Made by a program: the position numbers and the translations under genes. A stretch of 53,743 nucleotides of DNA from Flavobacteriales bacterium. Its GTDB lineage: Bacteria; Bacteroidota; Bacteroidia; Flavobacteriales_F; PHOS-HE28. The notes under the pieces are model-generated. The model saw nothing but the letters and a program-made list of their open reading frames with translations. It had not been told where the DNA came from and did not search any database. Of the stretch, positions 1-5,919 are shown piece after piece. The DNA lies in assembly GCA_016788485.1 (NCBI GenBank), contig JAEUSV010000120.1, positions 1-53,743 on the forward strand. Direction: 5' to 3'. Within the stretch, counting starts at the first letter, position 1, and the number at the start of each line of letters is the position of its first letter.

Positions 1-749
1 CCATCGCCCACGCTGAGCGCCGGCACCAGCGTCACGCCGTCGCCCTGGCGCACCAGTTGTTTCAGCGTCTCGATGCTGCCGCTCTCGTAAAGCACGTTGC
101 CATGCCCCGCCGAGCGCGGGCGGTCGCACAGGCTCAGCATCTGCTCGCGGAAGCAATGGCCCTCGCCCAGCACCCACAGCGGCTGCCGTGCCAGGTCCTT
201 GCGTGGCAACCGGCGCCGGGCCGCGAGCGGATGGCCCTTCGGGAGGTAGGCCAGGAAGGGCTCCTGGAAGAGCGGTATCTCCTCGATGTCCGGGTGGTGC
301 AACGGTGACACCAGCACCCCCAGGTCCAGCTTGCCCTGCACCAGGTCGTTCACGATGTCGCCCGTGCGCAGTTCGCTCACCTTCATCGTCACCTCGGGAT
401 GCTCGCGCGCGAAGCGGGTGAGGAAGAGGGGCAGCAGGTAGGGCGCGAGCGTGGGGATCACCCCCATGCGGTAGGTGCCCGCAAGGCCTCCACGCAGCTC
501 GCGCGTGAGCTGGTTGAGCTGGGCGGCCTCCCGCAGCACCACACGGGCCTGGGCGATGATGGGCTCGCCGTCGGCGGTGGGGCGCAGCGGCTGTTGGCGG
601 CGGTCGAAGAGCACCACGCCCAGTTCGTCCTCCAGCTGCTTCACCTGCATGCTCAACGTGGGCTGCGTCACATGGCAGGCCTTCGCCGCTTTCACGAACC
701 GCCCATGGTCGGCCAGGGCCACCACATAGTGCAACTGTTGCAGGGTCAT
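1..749 (-). CDS. oxyR: OxyR-type LysR regulator (3' end cut by window edge)
   Basis: This is a LysR-family peroxide sensor and transcription activator. The visible 249 codons start at the ATG at 749 and run off the left edge, so the last part of the effector domain is missing. The N-terminal winged helix-turn-helix (about residues 1-60) has the usual LysR pattern, with a TQPTLS recognition helix. The motif GEGHCFREQ places Cys199, and Cys208 follows nine residues later. These are the same numbers and spacing as the redox disulfide pair of E. coli OxyR, so the OxyR call rests on the reactive cysteines and not on general LysR similarity. The 50 bases upstream carry three GGTCGAT/ATCGACC elements that could be an operator. 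By family knowledge, targets would be peroxidase and thiol-redox genes; bshC in this window is a plausible physiological partner but not a demonstrated target. Confidence 0.92.
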   Translation of the reverse strand, partial: MTLQQLHYVVALADHGRFVKAAKACHVTQPTLSMQVKQLEDELGVVLFDRRQQPLRPTADGEPIIAQARVVLREAAQLNQLTRELRGGLAGTYRMGVIPTLAPYLLPLFLTRFAREHPEVTMKVSELRTGDIVNDLVQGKLDLGVLVSPLHHPDIEEIPLFQEPFLAYLPKGHPLAARRRLPRKDLARQPLWVLGEGHCFREQMLSLCDRPRSAGHGNVLYESGSIETLKQLVRQGDGVTLVPALSVGD

Positions 750-755
750 ATCGTT

Positions 756-794
756 CCGGTCGATCGGAGCGGTGAAGGTATCGACCGGGTCGAT
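756..794. promoter_or_regulatory. Cluster of GGTCGAT inverted repeats before oxyR
   Basis: CCGGTCGAT at 756-764 and ATCGACCGG at 780-788 form 9-base inverted arms around a 15-base loop. ATCGACC-G-GGTCGAT at 780-794 is itself a perfect 15-base palindrome. The cluster starts 6 bases upstream of the oxyR ATG and lies after the stop of the membrane-protein gene. It could be an operator, for example for autoregulation, or an RNA hairpin. It does not match the E. coli OxyR consensus. Confidence 0.45.
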
Positions 795-798
795 GGGG

Positions 799-1173
799 TC
801 ACCCCAGGCGCTTCACTATCCAGGCCGCGCCGAGGGCCTCCACCACGCTCCAGGGCGCCGCGATGCCGAGGATGCCGAAGGGCAGCACGCCGAGGTTGCC
901 GATCACCGTCCACATCTGCAGGAAGCCCATCGACCAGCCCAGACCGGCCGTCCAGCCGAGGCTGAACCTGCGTGCGATGACCAGCATGGCCATGGCCTGC
1001 AGCAGGGCCCACAGCCCCCAGATGGCCCCGTTCACCGGGCTGGCCGGGAATGTGAGGCCGAGCCCGTGGTAGTGGGCCTCCCACGCGTGCGCGAGCACCA
1101 CCTGGTTGCGCACGAACTCATGCACGCTGATCCAGGCGGTGGCGGCGAGGATGGCCAGGGCGGGGCGTTGCAT
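799..1173 (-). CDS. Small four-helix membrane protein, function unknown
   Basis: A 124-residue protein starting at the ATG at 1173. It is rich in hydrophobic stretches: roughly residues 3-20, 48-68, 73-92 and 98-120 look like membrane segments, with short polar links and a WEAHYHGLG segment between the first two. I do not recognise a family. It lies 49 bases upstream of oxyR on the same strand and is divergent from miaE, so it may be co-transcribed with oxyR. Two overlapping reading frames also cover this stretch, but only this one gives a regular hydrophobic-helix pattern. Confidence 0.7.
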   Translation of the reverse strand: MQRPALAILAATAWISVHEFVRNQVVLAHAWEAHYHGLGLTFPASPVNGAIWGLWALLQAMAMLVIARRFSLGWTAGLGWSMGFLQMWTVIGNLGVLPFGILGIAAPWSVVEALGAAWIVKRLG

Positions 1174-1241
1174 CGGCAGATCCCGTCCAAGATAGCCGGG
1201 AGCGTGCGTTGCACGAACTTCGCCGCCCCAACGGTACGCGC

Positions 1242-1823
1242 ATGCTGGGACTCCGACTTCCGACCGACCCGCGCTGGGCCGAACTGGCCCGGAAGGACCT
1301 GCGGGAGGCCCTTGTGGACCATGCCTGGTGCGAGCAGAAGGCCGCCACCAATGCCATCACCATCACCGTGCAGCACCCGGAGATCACGGAGCTCGTGCAG
1401 GAGCTCACCCGCATCGCGCGGGAGGAACTGGAGCACTTCAGCATGGTGGTGGAGCGGATCGAGGCGCGGGGATGGGTGCTGGGGCCTGAACGCAAGGACA
1501 GCTACGTGAACGAGCTGCTCGCGTTCGTGCGGAAAGGCGGTACGCGCGAAGAGCGCCTGGTGGACCGGCTGCTTTTCTCCGCCATGATCGAGGCCCGCAG
1601 CTGCGAGCGCTTCAAGCTGCTCGCCGCCACCGTGGACGACGCGGAGCTCCGCGCCTTCTACCGCGAGCTCATGGTGAGCGAGGCCGGGCATTACACCACC
1701 TTCCTCGGTCTGGCCCGCAAGTATGGCGGCCGGGAGGATGTGGACGGGCGTTGGGCGGCTTTCCTGGCCCATGAGGCCGAGGTGGTGGGCCGTTACGGAA
1801 GATCGCCCGCCATGCACGGCTGA
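1242..1823 (+). CDS. miaE: tRNA 2-methylthio-N6-isopentenyladenosine-37 hydroxylase, MiaE-like
   Basis: A diiron monooxygenase of the ferritin-like fold that hydroxylates the isopentenyl side chain of ms2i6A37 in tRNA. The 193-residue protein, counted from the ATG at 1242, shows the expected iron ligands: Glu31, the Glu62-x-x-His65 motif (within EELEHF), Glu117 and the Glu147-x-x-His150 motif (within SEAGHY). The frame can be extended to a TTG at 1209, but similarity begins at MLGLRLPTDPRW, so the ATG is preferred. It is divergent from the membrane protein at 799-1173 and followed by cinA after 60 bases. The MiaA and MiaB enzymes that make its substrate are not in this window. Confidence 0.88.
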   Translation: MLGLRLPTDPRWAELARKDLREALVDHAWCEQKAATNAITITVQHPEITELVQELTRIAREELEHFSMVVERIEARGWVLGPERKDSYVNELLAFVRKGGTREERLVDRLLFSAMIEARSCERFKLLAATVDDAELRAFYRELMVSEAGHYTTFLGLARKYGGREDVDGRWAAFLAHEAEVVGRYGRSPAMHG

Positions 1824-1883
1824 GCCTCCACTGGCCGATCTTCGCGCCCCGAACGCCGAAGCTACCATGCCAAGGCGGGTCCC

Positions 1884-3149
1884 ATGGCGAAGGAGATCAC
1901 GGCCGAGGTCATCAGCATCGGCGACGAACTGCTCATCGGGCAGACCATCAACACCAACGCGGGTTGGATGGGGGAGCGGCTCGGCCTCATCGGCATCCGT
2001 CCCAAGCTCGTACGCACCATCGGCGACGACCGTTCCGAGATCATCGAAGCCCTCTCCACGGCCTCCTGCGATGTGGTGCTCATCACCGGGGGGCTCGGTC
2101 CCACCAAGGACGACATCACGAAGCACACGCTGTGCGAGCATTTCGGTACGCGGCTGGTGCGCCACCCGGCGATCGAGGCCCGCATCGAGGCCTTCTTCCG
2201 CAGCATCGGGCGTGAGCCGCTGGAGGTGAACCGTGCACAGGCCGACCTGCCGGAAGCATGCACCGTGATCGCCAATGACCGGGGCACGGCGAGCGGCATG
2301 TGGTTCGAACGTGATGGGCGCGTGTTCGTGAGCATGCCCGGGGTGCCTTACGAGATGAAGGCCATGATGGAGCGCGAGGTGCTGCCGCGGCTGGAGGAGC
2401 GGTTCCGACCGCCCGCCATCGTGCACCGCACCATCCTGACCACGGGGCTGGGCGAGAGCCACCTGGCCCAGCGGATCGAGCCTTGGGAGGACAGCCTGGC
2501 CGGGGAGCACATCAAGCTGGCCTACCTGCCCAGTCCGGGCGTGGTGAAGCTGCGCCTGAGCGCCTACGCTGGCAACGACCCGGCCGAGGTGAAGGCCCGG
2601 GTGGACCGCAAGGCGGCCGAACTGCTGGCGCTGATCCCCGACCTGGTGTTCGGGGAGGGGGAGGACCGGCTGGAACGGGCGATCGGGCGGTTGCTGAAGG
2701 AGCGCGGGCAGACGGTGGGGTTGGCCGAAAGCTGCACGGGGGGGTATGTGAGCCACCTGATCACCTCGGTGCCAGGGAGTTCGGCCTATTACACCGGCGG
2801 CGTGGTGAGCTATGCCAACGCGGTGAAGATGGAGGAGCTGGGCATCCCGGCCGGCATGCTGGAGCTCAACGGCGCGGTGAGCAGGCCGGTGGTGGAGCAG
2901 ATGGCCACGGGCGTGCGCGAGGCCCTGCGCACCGACTGGAGCATCGCCCTGAGCGGGGTGGCCGGTCCGGACGGTGGCACCGAGGAGAAACCCGTGGGTA
3001 CGGTGTGGATGGCGGTGGCGGGGCCGGACGGGGTGCGGTCGGTGAAGGGCTTCTTCCCTGGCACCCGTGACCTGGTGATCCAGCGGAGCGCCCTTTCGGC
3101 CCTGAACATGCTGCGCAAGCGCCTGATCGGCCAGGTGGACCCGGCCTGA
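1884..3149 (+). CDS. cinA: CinA family protein (NMN amidohydrolase / competence-damage inducible)
   Basis: A 421-residue full-length CinA. The N-terminal molybdopterin-binding-like domain (about residues 4-170) carries SIGDELLIGQ and ITGGLGPTKDD. The C-terminal CinA domain (about residues 255-415) carries AESCTGG with the catalytic serine, and SGVAGPDGGTEEKPVGTV. In characterised homologues the C-terminal domain deamidates nicotinamide mononucleotide for NAD salvage, and the N-terminal domain can act as a nucleotide pyrophosphatase. The start is the ATG at 1884, directly before the conserved MAKEITAEVISIGDE. It precedes the ribosomal protein block, an arrangement common in Bacteroidota, but rpmB has its own promoter box. 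No frameshift or truncation is visible. Confidence 0.96.
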   Translation: MAKEITAEVISIGDELLIGQTINTNAGWMGERLGLIGIRPKLVRTIGDDRSEIIEALSTASCDVVLITGGLGPTKDDITKHTLCEHFGTRLVRHPAIEARIEAFFRSIGREPLEVNRAQADLPEACTVIANDRGTASGMWFERDGRVFVSMPGVPYEMKAMMEREVLPRLEERFRPPAIVHRTILTTGLGESHLAQRIEPWEDSLAGEHIKLAYLPSPGVVKLRLSAYAGNDPAEVKARVDRKAAELLALIPDLVFGEGEDRLERAIGRLLKERGQTVGLAESCTGGYVSHLITSVPGSSAYYTGGVVSYANAVKMEELGIPAGMLELNGAVSRPVVEQMATGVREALRTDWSIALSGVAGPDGGTEEKPVGTVWMAVAGPDGVRSVKGFFPGTRDLVIQRSALSALNMLRKRLIGQVDPA

Positions 3150-3206
3150 TGGGGGCGGGAAGGCGGACCTTCGCGCCTATCCCTTGACCATCAGCTTTTT
3201 CCATCG

Positions 3207-3240
3207 TTGTACCACCGTGTGTGGGAAATGCATACATTTG
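3207..3240 (+). promoter_or_regulatory. Bacteroidota-type promoter of rpmB
   Basis: TACATTTG at 3233-3240 matches TAnnTTTG at all six defined positions. A TTG at 3207-3209 lies 23 bases upstream, within the 17-23 spacing known for -33/-7 promoters in Flavobacterium and Bacteroides. The box ends 25 bases before the rpmB ATG. It is the best complete promoter in the window. Confidence 0.75.
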
Positions 3241-3265
3241 CGCCCCCGTACGTAATCGTATCGCC

Positions 3266-3502
3266 ATGAGCAAGGTCTGCCAGATCACCGGCAAGAAGGT
3301 CATCACCGGCCACAGTGTGAGCCACTCGAACATCAAGACCAAACGCACGTTCGCGCCGAACCTGCAGGACCGCCGCTACTACATCCCCGAGGAGAAGAAG
3401 TGGGTGACCCTGCGTGTGAGCGCCGCCGGCATGCGTACCATCAACAAGATCGGCATCGCCGAGGCGCTGAAGCGCGCCAAGGCGAAGGGTTACCTGGCCT
3501 GA
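3266..3502 (+). CDS. rpmB: 50S ribosomal protein L28
   Basis: A 78-residue L28 of the large ribosomal subunit. It begins MSKVCQITGKKVITGHSVSHSN and continues with the basic KTKRTFAPNLQ segment typical of bacterial L28. The longer frame starting at a GTG at 3221 would run through the promoter box, so the ATG at 3266 is chosen. It heads the block L28-L33-DUF4295-FtsY, which has this order throughout Bacteroidota. L33 follows after 31 bases. Confidence 0.97.
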   Translation: MSKVCQITGKKVITGHSVSHSNIKTKRTFAPNLQDRRYYIPEEKKWVTLRVSAAGMRTINKIGIAEALKRAKAKGYLA

Positions 3503-3533
3503 TCCAACACGAACCGACACATCCCCCTGACCA

Positions 3534-3716
3534 ATGGCCAAGAAAGGGAACCGCGTACAGGTGATCCTCGAGTGCACCGAGCATAAGGCCTCGGGCCAGC
3601 CCGGCACCAGCCGCTACATCACCACGAAGAACCGGAAGAACACGACCGAGCGCATGGAGTTGAAGAAATACAACCCCATCCTCCGGAAGATGACGGTCCA
3701 CAAAGAGATCAAGTAA
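3534..3716 (+). CDS. rpmG: 50S ribosomal protein L33
   Basis: A 60-residue L33 beginning [21 protein letters not shown] and ending in [11 protein letters not shown]. Its length and basic content fit the family. Like many bacteroidetal copies it lacks the CxxC zinc pairs of the C+ form: the only cysteine is in LECTEH. It sits between rpmB and the DUF4295 gene as part of one transcription unit. Confidence 0.97.
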   Translation: MAKKGNRVQVILECTEHKASGQPGTSRYITTKNRKNTTERMELKKYNPILRKMTVHKEIK

Positions 3717-3763
3717 CACGCGCCTTCGCGAAACATCAAATCCAGCGCTCCGGCGCGTGAATC

Positions 3764-3925
3764 ATGGCAAAGAAGGTAGTTGCTACCCTGAAGAAGGCGG
3801 ACGCCAAGGTGTTCACCAAGGTCATCCGCATGGTGAAGAACCCCAAGACCGGCGGGTTCCAGTTCCAGGAGCAGGTGATGGCCCAGGACGAGGTGGACAA
3901 GTTCCTCGCCGCCAAGAAAGGCTGA
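3764..3925 (+). CDS. DUF4295 family small basic protein
   Basis: A 53-residue lysine-rich protein, MAKKVVATLKKADAKVFTKVI through VDKFLAAKKG. DUF4295 proteins are found in Bacteroidota directly after rpmG, and this one is in exactly that place, 47 bases downstream. The genomic constancy suggests a ribosome- or translation-associated role, but no function is established. A strong hairpin terminator follows 27 bases after its stop, so the ribosomal unit probably ends here and ftsY may have separate expression. Confidence 0.9.
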   Translation: MAKKVVATLKKADAKVFTKVIRMVKNPKTGGFQFQEQVMAQDEVDKFLAAKKG

Positions 3926-3952
3926 TCACCGCATCGACCATTACTCCCATGG

Positions 3953-3985
3953 AAAGGCCTTCGCCCCGGCGGAGGCCTTTCTTGC
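3953..3985 (+). terminator. Hairpin between DUF4295 gene and ftsY
   Basis: AAAGGCCT at 3953-3960 pairs with AGGCCTTT at 3973-3980 around a GC-rich loop, with a pyrimidine-rich CTTGC after the stem. This is an 8-base perfect stem with an A-tract on one side and a T-tract on the other, so it could work in either direction. It lies only 18 bases before the ftsY ATG. Confidence 0.75.
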
Positions 3986-3997
3986 ATAAGTACCCGC

Positions 3998-4972
3998 ATG
4001 GCTTTCTTCGGTCTGTTCGGTAAGGACAAGAGCCCCGCCCAGAAGGAGGCGGAGCAGCAGGACCTCGACAAGGGGCTGGAGCGCTCGCGCAGCGGCTTCT
4101 TCGCCAAGCTCGCCCGCGTGGTGGCCGGCAAGAGCAAGGTGGACGACGAGGTGCTCGATGCCCTGGAGGAGACCCTCGTGACGGGCGACGTGGGTGTTGA
4201 CACCACCCTCAAGATAATCGAGCGCATCCAGCAGCGCGTGGCCCGCGACAAGTACGTGGGCACCGACGAGCTCAACGGGATCCTGCGCGAGGAGGTGGCC
4301 TCGCTCATGCGCGACCACGACCACGCGAACACGCCCTTCCAGGTGAGCGGCACCAAGCCCCACGTGATCATGGTGGTGGGCGTGAACGGTGTGGGCAAGA
4401 CCACCACCATCGGCAAGCTTGCCAACGCTTACAAGCGGGCCGGCCACAGCGTGATGCTCGGCGCGGCCGACACCTTCCGCGCGGCCGCAGTGGACCAGCT
4501 GCGCATCTGGAGCGAGCGCGTGGGCGTGCCGCTCGTGAGCCAGGGCATGGGTGCCGACCCGGCCGCCGTGGCCTACGACAGCGTGGAGAGCGCGAAGGCA
4601 AAGGGCGCCGACGTGGTGATCATCGACACGGCCGGACGCCTGCACACGAAGGTCAACCTCATGGCCGAGCTCACCAAGGTGCGCAACGTGATGCAGAAGG
4701 TGGTGCCCGACGCCCCGCACGAGGTGCTGCTGGTGCTCGACGCGAGCACGGGTCAGAACGCGATCGAGCAGGCCCGGCACTTCACCAACGCCACACAGGT
4801 GACCGCGCTGGCACTCACGAAGATCGATGGAACGGCCAAGGGCGGCGTGGCCATCGGCATCAGCGACCAGTTCCAGGTGCCCATCAAGTACCTGGGCATC
4901 GGGGAAGGCATCAACGATCTGCAGCTCTTCGACCGCAAGGCGTTCGTCGACGCGCTGTTCAAGGCGGTCTAG
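3998..4972 (+). CDS. ftsY: Signal recognition particle receptor FtsY
   Basis: A 324-residue SRP-receptor GTPase that delivers ribosome-nascent chains to the membrane. An NG core is visible: the helical N domain spans about residues 15-110, then comes the G1 loop GVNGVGKTTTIGKLA near residue 128, the ADTFRAAA motif, DTAGRLH and TKIDGTAKGG. The acidic A domain of E. coli FtsY is absent, as is usual in Bacteroidota. The start is the ATG at 3998 (MAFFGLFGKDKSP), an amphipathic N-terminus that fits peripheral membrane binding. The stop at 4970-4972 is 6 bases from the stop of the opposing SiaC-like gene. In most Bacteroidota rimO would come next; here a four-gene reverse operon intervenes. Confidence 0.97.
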   Translation: MAFFGLFGKDKSPAQKEAEQQDLDKGLERSRSGFFAKLARVVAGKSKVDDEVLDALEETLVTGDVGVDTTLKIIERIQQRVARDKYVGTDELNGILREEVASLMRDHDHANTPFQVSGTKPHVIMVVGVNGVGKTTTIGKLANAYKRAGHSVMLGAADTFRAAAVDQLRIWSERVGVPLVSQGMGADPAAVAYDSVESAKAKGADVVIIDTAGRLHTKVNLMAELTKVRNVMQKVVPDAPHEVLLVLDASTGQNAIEQARHFTNATQVTALALTKIDGTAKGGVAIGISDQFQVPIKYLGIGEGINDLQLFDRKAFVDALFKAV

Positions 4973-4978
4973 GCCGGT

Positions 4979-5386
4979 CTAGGAGGCCTTGCGCTCACGG
5001 TGGTCGCGCACGGGCACATGCTTCACCTGCATGTCGATGCCCAGGAGGTCGCAGAAGTACTGACTGGCCTCGAGCATGAACTCGTCCTCTTCCTCGACCA
5101 CCCACTCGATGGAGAGCGTGGCGCCCATGATGCGGGCCTCCTTGAGGCGCTGCAGGACCATGTACAGGGCCTTCAGCGAGGAGGAGTTGAAGTAGCTGAG
5201 GTCGAAATGGGCGTTGAAGTGCGCCGGTGCCATGTTCAGCACCTGCTCGAGCACTTGGATCACGGGCGCATAGAACTCGGCCGCGTTCTCCGGGATCGAC
5301 ATGCCCTTCACGCTGAGCGAAGCGCTCTGCGCATCGATGGCGATCTCCGGGGTTCCTTTCGTTGCGGGGATGAAGAGCGGTTCCAT
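4979..5386 (-). CDS. SiaC-like partner-switch protein (DUF1987)
   Basis: A 135-residue protein of the SiaC (DUF1987) family. In Pseudomonas aeruginosa, SiaC is an anti-sigma-antagonist-like switch phosphorylated by SiaB and dephosphorylated by SiaA. The family core HFDLSYFNSSSLKAL is at residues 60-74. Ser68 falls at the number where P. aeruginosa SiaC carries its phosphorylated Thr68, and further serines follow. It is the last gene of a minus-strand operon whose upstream members are a SiaB-like kinase (2-base gap) and a SiaA-like phosphatase, so assignment rests on family and context together. The usual target SiaD (a diguanylate cyclase) is not encoded here, so the output partner is unknown. 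Confidence 0.87.
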   Translation of the reverse strand: MEPLFIPATKGTPEIAIDAQSASLSVKGMSIPENAAEFYAPVIQVLEQVLNMAPAHFNAHFDLSYFNSSSLKALYMVLQRLKEARIMGATLSIEWVVEEEDEFMLEASQYFCDLLGIDMQVKHVPVRDHRERKAS

Positions 5387-5388
5387 GG

Positions 5389-5883
5389 TCAGCGGGTGCG
5401 GAGCGTGGTGGTGACCTGACTGGTGCAGATGTAGTCGCCGTTGGCGTCGGCGGAGATGCGTGCGTTGATGGCCTGTCCCACGCGGCGGGCGATCTGGAGC
5501 ATGCCGAGGCCGGCGCCGCCCTTCTCACCGAAGGAGGGGTCCTGCAATTGCTGGCGGAAGGCATCCGCGAGCTGCTCGGGGCTCATCGCCTGGATGGCGG
5601 CCACCCGGTCGATCAGCCGTTCCGCATCGGCCTTGGACGCCTTGTTGGTGATGGCGATCACCAGCTCGGTGCCCTCGATGTGCCACTCAAAGGAGACACT
5701 GCCCGAACTGCAATAGCGCTGGGCGTTGTCCAGGAGCTCGACCGCAACGCCGAAGAGCTTCTTCAGGTCACTGCGGCTGCCGAGGTTCGAGACCGCGATG
5801 GCCAGCAGAAGGTCGGTGAGCTGCACGCGCACTTCGCTGGTCAGGAGGCCTTCGTAACGTATCAGGTTGCTGTTCGGGTCCAT
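5389..5883 (-). CDS. SiaB-like kinase (DUF6272), HATPase-type fold
   Basis: A 164-residue protein of the SiaB type. An N-box-like VELLDNAQRY sits at residues 48-57 and a glycine-rich nucleotide lid, GEKGGAGLGM, at 119-128, as in GHKL/anti-sigma kinases. No membrane segment is seen. Known SiaB phosphorylates SiaC, and the neighbouring genes encode a SiaC-like protein (2 bases downstream) and a SpoIIE phosphatase (36 bases upstream), giving a complete kinase/phosphatase/substrate set. The start is the ATG at 5883. Function is inferred from family and operon; the substrate would be the protein at 4979-5386. Confidence 0.85.
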   Translation of the reverse strand: MDPNSNLIRYEGLLTSEVRVQLTDLLLAIAVSNLGSRSDLKKLFGVAVELLDNAQRYCSSGSVSFEWHIEGTELVIAITNKASKADAERLIDRVAAIQAMSPEQLADAFRQQLQDPSFGEKGGAGLGMLQIARRVGQAINARISADANGDYICTSQVTTTLRTR

Positions 5884-5919
5884 GATCGTGAGGCTTTAAC
5901 GCGGGAACATGGTCGGGGG

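Noticed and set aside
57..965. Plus-strand frames opposite oxyR
   Set aside because: They are antisense shadows in GC-rich DNA; the minus-strand frame gives a full OxyR with both redox cysteines.
1032..2756. 574-residue minus-strand frame across miaE and cinA
   Set aside because: The translation is low-complexity His/Arg/Ala-rich with no domain, while the opposite strand encodes two clear enzymes.
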